A DNA stretch of 64,000 nucleotides from Cunninghamia lanceolata. Its lineage: Eukaryota; Streptophyta; Pinopsida; Cupressales; Cupressaceae. Positions within the stretch are counted from its first letter, which is position 1. Each line of letters starts with the position of its first letter. Under the pieces are notes generated by a model that made no database searches, was not told the DNA's origin, and saw only the letters and a list, made by a program, of their open reading frames with translations. Below are positions 1-14,399 of this stretch, piece after piece. The translations under genes and the position numbers were made by a program. Location of the stretch: assembly GCA_027924645.1 (NCBI GenBank), contig BSBN01000254.1, positions 10,930,001-10,994,000 of the forward strand. Reading direction: 5' to 3'.

Positions 1-629
1 CACCTTGGTATGTTGACAGATCCTTATGCATTATTCCTTTTCATATACTATTTGATTTGTATTTGATAGTGAGCCTTTCTTCATCAAGGTACCGAGCCTA
101 GGAGTGAGCCTCCATTAGGGTCTAACATCCCTTAGGGTTTAACAACCCTTATTGTAATCTTTCTAGGTTTAGGGTTGAGGCAGTGAGCCTGCTAGACCTA
201 GTTGTACTTCATGGTAGTGAGCCAACATGTTGTAGGCCTATGGAGTGATCAAGCCTAAACATCATTATTTGTAAAGATTGAAATATGTTTTTGAGAACTA
301 ATCCTCTCCATGGTTTTTCCTTCTTTGGGTTTTCCACATAAAAATCTTGGTGTCCATGTGTCATGCTTCTATGGTTGTTATTCATTTGCATGTTGTGCTT
401 TTGTTTAATTAATTCTAGAAAATGGTTAAAGGAAAAGGTTTATAGAACATTGATTCACCACCCCTCTCAGTCTTCTTGATATTCAATAGGTTTTTACCAA
501 GTATATCTTGTGTTATCTTGTGATATGTTTTTGATCTTTACATTATTGTTATTTTATAAGATTGTATGCATCATTTTCTCTCATAAGGTTATGCAAGAAA
601 TGGTTTGATCAACTTGTAATTTCCTAGGA
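1..629 (+). mobile_element. 3' part of an LTR of the host element (copy 1)
   Basis: This segment matches 41,369-44,801 nearly base for base once a 2.8-kb insertion in the latter is removed, so it is the last 629 bp of an LTR of about 1.68 kb whose start lies left of the window. It ends just before a tRNA-Met-like primer site at 632. In copy 2 the matching end is a canonical CA at 44,800-44,801; here it has mutated to GA. The sequence before the end (a CACCCCTCTCAG stretch near 458) resembles LTR ends of SIRE-type copia elements, which is a family impression only. Confidence 0.8.
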
Positions 630-631
630 AG

Positions 632-645
632 TGGTATCATAGATA
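632..645 (+). other. Primer binding site of host element (copy 1)
   Basis: TGGTATCATAGATA lies two bases after the LTR end and matches the plant initiator-tRNA-Met primer site TGGTATCAGAGC except for small changes. The matching site in copy 2 is at 44,804 (TGGTATTAGAG). It fixes the host element as plus-strand oriented and 629 as the LTR/internal junction. Confidence 0.7.
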
Positions 646-1227
646 TTGTTGTGGTTGAGAGAGGTGTGGGATCCCTCCTTTTGTTTAACCTTTATTTGAG
701 TAGATCTAATGCAAATTTGGAGCCATGGAAATGATGGAAAATTTGAGACATTTCAAGGTATACTTGTGTTTTGTGTAGGCTATGAAAATGTAGATTTGGG
801 GTTTGTAGATCTAGGGTTTGAAAAAAAATTGTCCAAAAAGGTTTTATAGGTGTTCAGCATATGAGATTTGTGTGGACAAAGTTGCAAAAAAGACATCATA
901 GGATAAAATAAACCTCACCATTGCATCTAGGAGGCCTAAGACATGAAGATTAATATAAAATTTGATATATTTTGTCTACTAGGTCCTGAAGCACAAAAAT
1001 GCCCTCTGCCCCTTGTTCACTCATATGACTGTATGGTCAACTATGTACAAATAATAATAATTTATATCTGGGCTCCACATTTCTATACTTTTGCAAAATT
1101 ATTTGAAATTATTTGATTTTGAAAATCATGTTGAAAAATATAGAAGAAATATAAATTAATTAAAAATATTGGGGGATATAGGGTCCATAGACCCCTGTAC
1201 CCTTGTCCCCATAGATGGTGATACTAG
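646..1227 (+). other. Host element leader (5' untranslated internal region)
   Basis: No coding capacity is seen. The segment follows the primer site and is repeated at 44,816-45,390 after the second LTR. It holds an ATG-containing stretch near 724, but no open frame follows. It is cut at about 1,228 by the end of antisense copia-1. The host gag only resumes about 26 kb further right, at 27,721. Confidence 0.6.
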
Positions 1228-1706
1228 TGTTGAGAACTAAGAATAAGTGACATAGCATTTGGTAGTGGTTTTTCAACCACAATCGGTGGTAACCAAGTTT
1301 GTGGGGCCTTAATCCATTGGTGTTGACCCCCAATCAAGTGGGCCATAGTTTATCCCTTGTGGGTATACAATTTTAAACATTTATATAGAGTGAAATTCAT
1401 TTTAGGTCTAGGACATTTGGAAATTGAAAACAAAACAAATTTAAATAAAATTTTAGTTTTTCCATTGAAGTGCTCAGCTCGTGCACCACCCAATGTGCCA
1501 CCCAGGTGCCACCTACCTACACATGATAATGTCATGCTTACATCATCTGTATGGACTGCATAGACTAATAATGTCAATTGTATGGAAAGGTCCCTCTTGA
1601 GGCCTCTTCTATCCCTTGGAGGGTTTTAAGTAAATTTAACTAAGCAAGTGTGGATATGACCTAATAAAGAACTAGAAGTAGGTAATATACTCTGTTCACA
1701 GCGACA
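1228..1706 (-). mobile_element. 3' LTR of antisense copia-1 (copy 1)
   Basis: On the minus strand this begins TGTCGCTG at 1,706, directly after a polypurine tract (plus-strand cccccccttcag, 1,707-1,718), and ends near 1,228 in CAACA. The second copy is 45,391-45,857. No partner LTR was found to the right, so the element is truncated. The left end is approximate because no target-site duplication can be checked. Confidence 0.55.
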
Positions 1707-3180
1707 CCCCCCCTTCAGTTCAACTTAGGGAGAAATTTAATTAATGAAAAGATTCAAATGTGGAAGGATGGGTCCTAGCTACAAGGCCAAGTTAGGTACC
1801 CATGTACAAAATAGATCTCACAAATGGAGCAAAGGAGAAAAACCTGTAGGAAAAAACCCTCTCCAAAAGAGAGAAAACATGTAAACAAACATGTACAAGT
1901 GATGGAGTGATGGAAGGACTCAATACAAAGAACTCCCAAGGACTACACCCATCATGAATATACAATCAATATCCCCCCATAAGAGGGAAATAATGATACT
2001 AGATATCCCCCTCATAAAGAAGTAGCTGCTATGCCAATGGTGAATGCATAAAGACAAAAAAGTATCCACTACATGCAAAGAACATTTATCCCTTGGAAAG
2101 GAAAAACCCCATTGCTTTATGTAGAAGAAACTCCATCTCAAACATAAGAGATGAGGGAGGAAGTCTTATTAAAGATGATGTCTTTGAAAACTACTAAGTG
2201 TCCACATGTCACAATCAATAGATGCCACAAAATTAGGAAATCCATGCTAAATCAAAGAGTGTGACAATACAAGACAATAGGAAAACTCATGATAAAAAAA
2301 TCTCTAAAAAAAAAGAGGGTATGACAATATCTATGCCATAACTATCATCGAAGAGGAAATGAATATCGTCAAGTGTGTCCTCCAAATCTGCAAGATGGGA
2401 TTCACACAATAAATCTAAAATACCTATAAAGTACTCATTCCACGAAACTAAATTTGAAAGATAATAAACATCCTATTGAGCTAAAGTACTGGAAGATGAA
2501 TGAACAATGAACTATGATGAAGTAGGTTGTGGATGATATGGAAGCTTAGCACAAGTCTCAAGAACCAGAGTGGATGAAACAAGACCCAGGTTTAAGTGAT
2601 CAAAATTCTCCTCTTAAATACAATCTGCACTAGATGTAAGCGTGTGAATACCAGTCAAAGGAACTGTTATCTCATCAGGGGAAAATGAGAAAAAGTGTAC
2701 AATCATGATGCATGATCAACCATCCCAATAGCAATAATATCGCTCACTACTCTCCAAGTCTATAATAAACATTGAATCATGTGTAAACTCAACATTTCTC
2801 ACTATTCCACCATGAGTAATTTGATATATAGAAAGAAAATTATTGGACAAAGAAGGCACACACAATACATTATTGAAGGTACCCTCCCCAACATCATTAG
2901 ATTAGTTTCCAATTACATTCATATAAGTGTTGTTACTCATCAATATAGGTGTCATAGTACAAGGCTCAAATGAAGAGAACATAACATGTGAAGAAGCCAT
3001 ATGACGCTCGAAACTCTAGAATCAAGAAACCATCTCAGTGATTGAAAACTTGTAGATACAAAAAGTTCTTGACCCTTCATCTTCATATTTCCCATCCCAT
3101 TATCCAAACTAGCTACAGTGATAAATTTAAGGAACCCCCTAAAAATATCTATAAAATCCTGGCGAATTGTAGCTAGAGGC
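1707..3180 (-). pseudogene. Antisense copia-1 gag-pol remnant (copy 1)
   Basis: On the minus strand, 3,110-2,690 encodes a copia protease to gag-pre-integrase stretch. It includes the motif LDSRASRHMASS (from the usual LDSGAS.HM), then PCTMTPILM and NNVLCVPSLSNNFLSIYQITH, the same order as in copia-3 at 48,900-49,130. Several stops interrupt it. Between about 2,650 and the polypurine tract at 1,718 only short unclear pieces remain, so integrase and reverse transcriptase are largely deleted. The site ATGAC at 2,321-2,325 is the uninterrupted equivalent of the copia-3 insertion site in copy 2. The right limit at about 3,180 is where recognisable coding stops. Confidence 0.6.
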
Positions 3181-4487
3181 AGTAATTTTTGTGGTGACTA
3201 TATGCCTATTTTGGGGAAACAATAATTTCACTAGTGAATTTTTTCAAATTTCTCCACTTTGGTGATTTTAGTTGGTTAATTATAGATAGATTTGAAAAAA
3301 AGAAATAAGTTTGTTGGTGATTTATAGTTGTATTCAAAAAATAAAATAAGTTATGTGGAAAATATTATAAATATTAAAAATATAAAATTAATTGATTGGC
3401 GAATATGTAGGTGGGTTTTTGAAAAATCATTAGATGATCCTAGATTAATGACTTATGTTTAATTCTGGGTTGAAGTCTTGATGCACCTAAATTTGTACAT
3501 AAAGTCTGTGGAAATAGAGACATGTGTCAACAAATCAATGAGTGAACAATTCAAATTAACAAGAAATAGTATATAATAAAAAAAAATTAAAAAGAAGACT
3601 ATAGTTAAAATTTACATCGATGTACTTAGAATATTATAATAAATTTCAACTATGAGATGATCACAGATCTTGACTTATGTTCAATTCTAGACCAAAGTCT
3701 TAGCACACCCAATCTTGTACATAAAGTCTCCAAAATTGAGATAAATTTCAAGGAGTGAATGATTTAGATTAATAATATTTTTACATATATTTTGAATTAT
3801 GATATTTCTAGAACTATCTAATGGTAATAATTAAAAAAAATAATACAAATAAATTAAAAATTTAAAAGGTGACAACAATTACAATTTACATCAATAACCC
3901 ATATTATAATATTATAATAAAGAAAAGAGTTTACAACAAAAATTTTTAGATGGCCCTAAGCCAAGGCACCCTAACATGAACCTTAGATAAAGGCATCTAC
4001 ATAAAAAACAAAATTAAAAAGATGCAATTTTTTAAAAAAACTCAAAACAAAGTTTTTAATGGCCACCATTGATGTGTCTCCTGAAAATTGCCACTTGCAG
4101 AAGAAAAGATACAACATATACAACCAACCTTTCCCTTCTTAATAAATAGGCACATAAACCATTATGTATAATAAGGGCCCTACCAAGGTATTCCAACGAG
4201 CTTGTAACAAGTGCCATCCTTGCCTCCTAAAGAATGCAGTTAGCTGCAGCCAAGCACTTTAACACATATAAAGGGAATATTTCAGCCTTATCCCATGGTC
4301 ATGCATCATTGTCATAAGTATTTAAAGCTAAATGAATCTTATCCCTTGAGATAAACAATTCCTAAACCATTTCCCTCATGATCATCTTCACCAGACCTAT
4401 GTTATTGAGCAGGTCCATTAAATTTGACAAAAAACACAAAGGCAATGTCACTAAATAGATTTTTTTGAGGGTATTCTAAAAGAATAA
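3181..4487. other. AT-rich noncoding spacer with a two-unit tandem repeat
   Basis: No gene is seen. Two diverged units of about 220-260 bp lie at about 3,429-3,650 and 3,651-3,910. Both begin with GATGATC, followed by a CTTATGTTCAATTC-like block, a TTGTACATAAAGTCT block and an ATTATAATAAA end. Copy 2 has three such units (about 53,820-54,550). The rest is A/T-rich sequence repeated at 53,480-55,120. Confidence 0.6.
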
Positions 4488-4842
4488 TATAAAAATCAAC
4501 AAGGATCAAGAAGACAAAAAGCAATCTTGCAAATAGACACAACATAACACAACACACAAAATAGATGAAGTTGAACAATGAATAAACCAAGTAGACGAGT
4601 ACATATAGGCATGCAAGAGGAAGTCAAGTGTTTAGGAAGGACTCCTCAACCATGAGTGGTTGCAAGTTGTCTTCCTAAAAACTAGTGCAAGGTGGCTAGT
4701 TAGTAGGCAACTCAGTGACACCTCTCCTAAACCACTCAACAACCTTGACACCTTAATGAGGCATGTGTCAAGGTTGTATAAAGGGATGCCTAACTAGGAT
4801 TAAGCCTATAGTGTATGTAAAATGAATATATACACTTAAGCA
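4488..4842 (-). repeat. Copia-2 3' LTR (copy 1)
   Basis: About 355 bp, matching 8,321-8,677 across the blocks GTACATATAGGCATGCAAGA and CAACCTTGACACC and across TAGTGTATGTAAAAT near its end. The terminal TG/CA are mutated here (TATAAAAATC at the left, GCA at the right). The matching copy-2 LTR is 55,121-55,475. Confidence 0.8.
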
Positions 4843-4879
4843 TAGCTTAGATGGGCACGATAGAAATTAGTCCTAGCTA

Positions 4880-7331
4880 CGAGACCTGATGAGGTACCCA
4901 AGAGGAGCTCGTAGATGAAAGAATTTTACCTCAATAAATGGTTTGGTGAAAATTTTAGCAACCTACTCCAAAGACTGACAAAAGACTAGGTTAATGATTT
5001 GACCATGAATAAGCTCTCGAACATAATGCATATGAATCTCTACGTGTTTGGTTCATTGATACTGAATTAGATTCTAACATATCTGAATGGTGCTCTGGTT
5101 GTCATAATAGATGACTGTGGGTTGCTAGAAAGAAATACCAAACTTAGTAAGAAAGACCCTGAAATGATTGATTGTTGGTTTCCTTACTTTTCGAGCTTCA
5201 AAGAGAGTGATACCCTTCAAGGCTTTGTGAGGAACTCTAATCTGAATATAACATGCATAATTGACTACTTCTACCTAGTACTGTGGTGTTAGGCCGTTAG
5301 AGTGAATCATATAATTTTCCATCCCGTTTAATGACCTATTCTTACATTTGACAACACCATTTTGTTGGGGAGTGTAAGGAGTTGTGCACTACAAATTTAT
5401 CCCCTCTGTTATGCAAAACTACTCAAAATGATTAATGACATACTCACCCCAATTATTAGTTCAGAGAACTTTGATGACCTTCCCTAACTATTTCTCGATA
5501 GAAGCTTTGAAGTCTTGAAATAAATCCAAGACTTCATATTTATACCCAAGGAAGTAGACCGATGTGAATCTGGAGAAAACATCTATAAAGGTGAGAACAT
5601 ACTTAGCTTTTGTAAAAGATGGATGGGGAAAAGCCCCTAAAACATTACTATGTACAATTGCCAAGACTTGTGTTGCCCTCCATGATATGCCTTTGTTAAA
5701 TTTTGCTTCAAGATGCTTCCCAAGGGCACAACCCTAATAAAGACCTTTAGAAAATTTAACTCTAGGCAACCTTGTGACCATATTATGCTCATATAGCTAC
5801 TTAAGGTAGTGGTAGTTAAGGTGACCAAACCATTCATGCCAATTTGCTAACTTCATCTGAATGAGTAAGCAATGCTTTGGAAGAAATATCTAGTGCAAAA
5901 TTGGAGAAGGTATATAATCTGAATTGGTTATTTGCCTCCCCTATAGCTACTAAATTTTTTCTCTGTAATTCTCTGATCTCAACTAAATTTGGAGAGAAAT
6001 GTACTCTCATGCCCTTCCCTAGATGAGTTATTTGATACATTGAAAGGAGATTAGTTGATAGTAAAGGAACACTTAGAAAATTTGAAAATGTTCCTCCAAC
6101 TTCAACAAACCCTCTCCCTTTCACTAAACTTCAAGTATCATCACCTAAGGTGATTATGGACATACTAGATTGTTCTAAGAATGAAAAACCAACTTGTGAA
6201 GAGCTCATATGTTGTGAGTCATCTGAGTCTATTATCCATCATCGAGATGAAGAAGCTATAGCAACTAAGGCTTTGCCTTTGATTTCTCTTTTGCCTTAGT
6301 ATTATCTTGGTTTGATGAAGATGCATTGATGAAATCAGGTAGCCCTATATTATTATTCTTGAGAATATGAGAGAGCTTCTCTATTTGTTTCCTCATGTAT
6401 TGATGTTCATCGTGCCTAATTTTTTTACAAATGACACACTTAACTTTCTCTATATTAGGTTTCCCTTGTTGAGAAAATTTGTCATTTTTGGAGTTGTCAG
6501 ATTTGTGTTCTTTCTTAGCTTCCTTGTCCTTCATAGTGTTATTGTTCTTCCCTTATGAAGTTTGTTGTTTATCATTCCCAACAATTAGGGCTTGAGGTTT
6601 TGTAGAATTCAATTTGCTCATTTGGATTAACTTGTCTTGCTCCCTTGTGAGGCCAATAATAAAGCTATCAAGTGTGGGCATTGACCATGAGGCTACAAGA
6701 GCCCATTTGGGAGAGTAGAAATTTGAGAGAAACTATAAGAATTCTGGACCTAATTTGGAAAGTACAAAGAGAATTAAATGATCCTCTTTCTTCTCTGTTC
6801 CACAATCTTTTAATTACAACCTTAAGGATTTAAATTTGGTGAAGTAGTCCTATAGAGTTGTGAAATTCCTAGGCTTAAGACCTATGAGTTCATTTTCCAA
6901 CTCATGACTCTTAAGTTCATTAACATTCCCAAATATCTTGTTGAGGGTATCCCAAACTTCGTTGGGTATTTTCAATGCCTCAAGATGGAATAGCAATTTT
7001 GGGGACTGTAAGTTTAAACATAAAAATCCAACTGCTTGGTCACACTTATTAAAACAATTTGTGTGTCCTTAAATGCATTAGGTTCCTTTTTTGTTCCCAT
7101 AGCGACCCTAAGTAACCCTTTGTTCTTAAGCACAAGTATTACTTTTAACTTCCAATCTTGATAATTGAAAGGTGTTAGGGGTGATATAGTTACATTAGAT
7201 TCCATGGCCTTAGACTTTGGTTTATTGCAAAGTTGTAGAAATGTAGAAATTGAAGAACTTAGAAGTGCACAAGTGAAAAATAGCAACACAACATGCATGG
7301 ACTTCTTGAGGAAGTGGGAAAGATAACACAC
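4880..7331 (-). pseudogene. Copia-2 gag-pol remnant (copy 1)
   Basis: Read on the minus strand from the right. Gag starts near 7,205 with the motif ISPLTPFNYQDWK. A zinc knuckle CVICKKIRHDEHQYM lies near 6,460-6,410, the same type as in copia-3, with its last Cys replaced by Tyr. A gag-pre-integrase stretch (GTFSNFLSVPLLSTNLLS) lies at 6,124-5,834. Integrase continues to about 5,180 with a PYTPQQNG motif near 5,390. Near 5,165 it jumps directly into the RNase H tail (YYDNQSTIQIC, then KHVEIHMHYVRELIHGQI and VAKIFTKPF near 5,060-4,940). Reverse transcriptase is absent and stops are frequent. Copy 2 keeps longer open pieces. Confidence 0.75.
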
Positions 7332-8304
7332 ACAACATCCCCCTTAATTATTTGTGCCCCCCTAAATGTGGCACTTTATCAAATTAGTTCTTTAAACTAG
7401 CCCAATTGGCACATAAAATTACACTTTATAAGTTTAGTGCATAAATTTGACTAATGGATTGACGGTGAAAAATTAATCACTTTTGCAAAAAAATGGCACT
7501 CAAATCCAAGTTACTGAGAAAAAGTTATGATTCTTTGAAATTTTTAGCCTTGCTAAAAAAACCTTATAAAATATCTACCTTTTAAAAAAAATTGCAATTT
7601 ATATCAGAGATATGAAGGGAAAAATTGGGAAAAATTAAGCCCCTTAGAACTGTGCATGACTAGGGGCTAAAAATACATGTGACGAGGGGCTTAAATTTGA
7701 GGAGGATTTTCTCCCTCCCTTGCCACATAAGCCATAGTTAGTGCCTATCACCTACCCTTTTTTTATTTTGACTAGGGGAATAGTGTTTTCACTATGTATT
7801 TTGGTCAAAAAATGAGGGGCATCACCATTTTAAACCCTTCAATTGAGGCATCTAAACAAGGGCTCCTATGCTCACAGGGAGGTTGAATAGTGATTTTTCT
7901 TGCTAGGGAACCTTTCTCAGCCGAATATGACTCTAGGTACTAGAGGTTACGTTAGGTGTAGATGTTAATCCAAGGGGTCACGGGCTTGATGAGGTTGCGA
8001 GCCTTGCTTGGTGCATGTAGCGGCAACAAATACAAGGGCTGTAAACATTTATCAAGCCGTAAGCCACCATAAACTATCCATGAAACACCACAAGAAAAGA
8101 CGTAGATCTTCCTTGATGCAAGTCACCTCAGACAAAAAACACACTTTTGGTGCTCTTTTCTTCCTTTCTCCATGAAAACAATTTGTCCATCTTTGCCTAC
8201 AAACAACACCTTCTGCCAGAGATACACATAGATACAAAATGAACTTATCAAATCCTATGTAAATGATGAAATGTAGTTCTTGAAAATTGTAAGATTTCAT
8301 CCTC

Positions 8305-8320
8305 TTGTGCTCTGATACCA
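8305..8320 (-). other. Copia-2 primer binding site (copy 1)
   Basis: The minus strand reads TGGTATCAGAGCACAA immediately inside the right-hand LTR, an exact match to the initiator tRNA-Met site core TGGTATCAGAGC. It shows that the right LTR is the 5' LTR. Confidence 0.85.
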
Positions 8321-8677
8321 TGTAGAAGTCAATAGGGATCAAGAAGACAAAAAACAATATCGCAAATAGAAAAAGCATAACACAACACCAAAATAAGATG
8401 AAGTCATCCAATGAATAAACCAAGTAGACGAGTACATATAGGCATGCAAGAGGAAGTTGTGTGTTGAGGAAGGACTCCTTAACCACAAGTGGTGGCGTTT
8501 TGCCTTCCTAAAAACTAGCGTGAGGTTGCCCTAGTTAGTAGGGAACTTTGCGACACCTCTCCTAAACTATCCAACAACCTTGACACCTCAACAAGGCATG
8601 TGTCAAGGTTGTAGAAAGGGACGCCTATCTAGGCTTAAGCTTATAGTGTATGTAAAATAAATATATACGCGCTAACA
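8321..8677 (-). repeat. Copia-2 5' LTR (copy 1)
   Basis: A 357-bp LTR that keeps its terminal dinucleotides (plus strand TGTAGAAGTC ... GCTAACA). It is flanked on the right by target site AATAT and on the left by the primer site. It is similar to 4,488-4,842 and to the copy-2 LTR at 58,959-59,314. Confidence 0.85.
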
Positions 8678-10589
<1,912 letters not shown>

Positions 10590-12300
10590 CCTTCATGAGG
10601 GATATAGACCAAAGGTGACCAGTGGTAATTTGCCTTTCCGAGTACATACCTAAGTCTTATCGTCTACTATTCCCATGCACAAACAATATAGTAGAGTATG
10701 AGGCCTTGGTCATTGCTCTTAAAATGGTAACAGGATGGAAAATAAAGGAACTACAAGTCTATGGTGACTCCCAACTGGTAATCAATCAAGTCAACGATGA
10801 CTATTAGACCAAAGATGACAAGTTAATCCTATACAAGTGTATGGCTGATGACATTAAAGAATACTTTGTGATCATCTCCTTCTAGCAGATACCTCGCATT
10901 GAAAACAAAGTAGCAGACCCCATGGCAACCATTGCCTCACTCCTCGAGATCCCAAAGAATGAGTCATGGTATGAGTTCTTGGTGGAGTCAGTTATGCAAC
11001 TAGCTTATGATATCCTTGAAATATACTCCATATGCCTATTAGTCGGATTTGATTCACCTTGGTGTGGTAAGATTTACACTTACCTCAAAGATAACACCCT
11101 ACCACCTGACTTGTCTTCTAACCAACGCCAAACCTCCCGTTACACCATTATTGCTGACACCATATACTGACGAGGGCTGGATGGTACTTTACTCTGATGT
11201 TTAGAATGGGAAGAATCTCAAACCGCCTTATGAGACATGCATGAAGGAATTTGCAGAACACACTCTAGCGGTCCTTCTCTAGCTAAGAAACTCATGTGCT
11301 TGGGATACTATTGGCCAAACATGGCAACCGATTCATATCAATTTGTGAAGAAATGCAAGTAGTGCCAGATACATGGAAACCTGATACATGCACCAGCTCA
11401 AGAGCTACGACCTTTAACGACACCTTGGCCCTTTTGTCAATGGGGACTCGACCTTGTGGGAAAAATTCACCTTTCATCATCCAATGACCACAAGTTCATA
11501 ATAACCACCACTGATTACTTTACCAAGTGGATTGAAGCCATTCCACTCACCAATGTCATAGGCAAACATATTGCCTCCTTCATCCTCGATTACCTCATTT
11601 GCAGATACAAAATTCCCTCATCCATTGTCACAGATAATGGAAGACCTTTCAAGAACCAGGATGTCCAAGAGCTTTGTGACAAACTCAAAATCTAACTCCA
11701 TTTCTCCACCCCTATTATCCACAAGGCAATGGCCAAGCAGAGGCATCCAACAAAACAATCTTGAAAATCGTCAAGAAAACTGTCGATGATGCTGGCCGTG
11801 ATTGGCACATACAACTGAATCCCGCTCTATGGGCCTATCAAACCAGTATACGCACTCCCATAGGTGCTACCCCTTACACCCTTGTCTATGAATCATAAGC
11901 CATTTTTCCCATCGAGGTTGAGTTACCATCTCTAAGGGTGTCATTAAAAGGTCTTATTACTAATGAAGACTACAGAGTTTTCAAATTGCAAGAGTTAGAA
12001 CTATTGGAGGAAAAATGACAAAATGCCTTCAACCATCTCAAAGCATATTAGTAGAGAATGTCACCAAGCTACAATCATAGGGTCCATCCAAGGGTCTTCA
12101 ATGTTGGTGATCTAGTGCTTAAGGAAAATCCCCACAATCAACAAGATCGAGAAAAGAAAGGTAAGTTTGAGCCCAACTGGCTTGGTCCTTATGTCATCAT
12201 TGCTGCATATGGATCAGAGGAATATCAGTTAGCAACATCAGAAGGTGAGTTGTTTGATGATCCAATCAACAGTATGGATCTTCATCGGTTCTATACCTAA
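10590..12300 (+). pseudogene. Tat-lineage gypsy RNase H-integrase remnant (copy 1)
   Basis: The plus strand encodes an archaeal-type RNase H stretch near 10,680-10,810 (VEYEALVIALKM ... LQVYGDSQLVINQV), as known from the Tat lineage of Ty3/gypsy. After a linker, an integrase core runs 11,430-11,900 with TTTDYFTKWIEAIPL, VTDNGRPFKN and, in a shifted frame, GNGQAEASNKTI, which give the three acidic residues. The C-terminal part ends with FEPNWLGPYVI and MDLHRFYT at 12,300. It carries several stops and a one-base deletion near 11,713, also present in copy 2. Gag, protease and reverse transcriptase are not found, so the element is 5'-truncated. Together with 12,301-18,529 it forms the 3' half of one element. 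Confidence 0.8.
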
Positions 12301-14399
12301 GAGAACCCCAATGTAAGGGGGGCAAAAATTCAAAAAAATTAAAAAAAAAACAAAAATTTAGAAAAAAAAGAAAAAAAATCAAAAAGTGAAAAAACAACAA
12401 AAAAATTGTCCTTTGGTGAAAACTTGGAAAATGGGCACCTTGGATAGGTACCATGATGAAAACCTCGCAAATAGGTGTCATGTGTACTTTTAGCTTTCAG
12501 GAAAATAAAAAGAAGTGGTGAAAACCTGGTAAATAGGTGCCACTTGTGGTAAACTGCCTTCTCCATCTTTGGGAAACCAATCACCTTGTGTCCATTCTTC
12601 CTACGAACATTTCTCATCTGATCCATATTTGTTCCATAATGAAACACCTTGTGTAACCTAACGATAACCGATCATGGCTTGATACTCTATCCGTCTTGTC
12701 ACCTTATCAACTAAGCTCTTATCCAGTATCCTATCCACAGTGTCGGCCTAGCATAGTGTCTATCGTCAGTATCATAGGGTTATTCCAAACTACATTGCCT
12801 CTGCATTGTCACATAGGCAAGGCCATTATCAATGCACCCCTAAGGCTCCACTTCTTGTCTGTCCCGTATCTGGCTGTCTATCCTTTAGTCCATCCATGGT
12901 CCAAGTCCCCAAATGATGTTACCTTTGCGTCGTCACGTAGGCAAGGCCATTTAGCAATGTGCCCTCGAGGCACTAGGTCAGTCCCTTAGGGTTCATTTTT
13001 ACTAGGCATGCATGCAAGCACAAGCAAAACCTTCTTTCAAATAGAAATTTTGATGCAAGCCATCAACCTATCCAATGCAAAGCAAACATGAACCTAAAGC
13101 ACTCTAACTGATTCTATCTAAATTATGGCAAGAAAACACATCTAATGCAAGAATATTTTGTGTTTGTGATCAGGTTAACTTACAGAGTCTTGATTTTTGT
13201 TATTATGTCTTTCTATGCTACTCGAGGATGTCAAAAACTAGAGATGCTATGATGGGGGCATAATCATTTTCTTTGTCTTCTATTTGTGGATTAATCTTTA
13301 GTAATGTGAAGCCTTGTCTAACGACATGATAGGCAAAAGATCATTGAGGACTTCAAAGGTCTAACATGAATGGGGATAATCCTTGTCTATTGATACACAA
13401 GAAATACTCAGGTCATCTCAATTCAATTATACCTAGAGGCTTGTATTAACTTGCTAAATCAAAATCCATGTAAGCGATATTTAGGTCATCTCAGTAAAAA
13501 TTATACCTAGATGCTTGTATTTTCTTACAACATTTGGAAAAAGTACCAAAACAATCACCTAATGATAAAATAAGCACTTCAAAATACTTACAAAATCAAG
13601 ATGGCAAAACCATTTTGCATCCATATTGTATCCATTTACATCCATATCCCATGCAACAATGATCCAAAATGAAGAGTATCAATGTTTACACATACAAGCT
13701 TATGATCCTTTCATTCACATTTCTTCTATTAGTCAGTCTTCTATCCATCATTGTGTCATTTCTGTGTCAATCGAGTACATTTGGACATAACAAAAACATA
13801 GCATTAAATTGCATATCATATCCCATGAGATAGTCATTAACATGATTAGATCCTTCGCATACATAATAGTGCATTAGGTCATCCATATACATTTGCATCA
13901 TAACGTAGTATCAACAGAAAAAATAAAAAACATAGACAAGTACATCGCATAACACTGCATAATCATATAGATAATATCCACATTTGCATATTAGATCATC
14001 AGAAATAATCTAAGTATGCATTATGTCATCATCATATCAGAGTCCTAGACTCATAGGTAAACATCATAACCTAGTATAGAATCAATACAGTACATCCATA
14101 ACGACATCACATAGCATCATATAGACAAAATAAAAGTGTACATCACATATGAAACATCATAAAATAGAATGCATCCATGACATATAGCATCAACAACTGC
14201 ATATATAGATCATCAATAGCTACATCATCATATAAATATCACATAAAAACATGTCCAAATGTACAATATCAAAGTCCATCTCTAAGTCAAAATCATATAC
14301 AGTGTATACATCACATAAATAACGATACATGTCTCGGTACAAAATGATACAAGTATGTACACATCAGGCTATCTGAGCCATCAAAAGGTGTATACATAA
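12301..14399. other. Tat-like element spacer between pol and the antisense gene
   Basis: Noncoding. An A-rich tract lies at 12,328-12,405. A motif TGAAAACCTGGTAAATAGG occurs about three times at 12,415-12,540. A block containing CGTCACRTAGGCAAGGCCATT occurs twice, near 12,800-12,850 and 12,920-12,970. From about 13,790 to 14,340 the sequence is cryptically simple, rich in CAT/ATC triplets. The first 1.6 kb is repeated at 62,801-64,000. Confidence 0.55.

Larger units (their letters stand above)
4488..8677 (-). mobile_element. Antisense copia-2 retrotransposon, RT-deleted (copy 1)
   Basis: This is a 4.2-kb element with both LTRs, a primer site and degenerate gag-pol on the minus strand. The insertion is flanked by AATAA (4,483-4,487) and AATAT (8,678-8,682); in copy 2 both flanks read AATAT, so the target-site duplication was AATAT. 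The 5' LTR is on the right. Gag and integrase can be traced, but reverse transcriptase and most of RNase H are missing. The same deletion is in copy 2, so it predates the duplication and may be a property of the family. Confidence 0.85.

Noticed and set aside
8052..8486. 144-codon minus-strand ORF overlapping the copia-2 5' LTR
   Set aside because: It spans the LTR, primer site and leader of copia-2. Its hydrophobic look comes from T-rich sequence, and the matching copy-2 frame is shifted and shorter.
13790..14340. Possible satellite or CRISPR-like array of CAT-rich sequence
   Set aside because: There are no constant repeats or regular spacers; it is cryptically simple, CAT/ATC-rich DNA.
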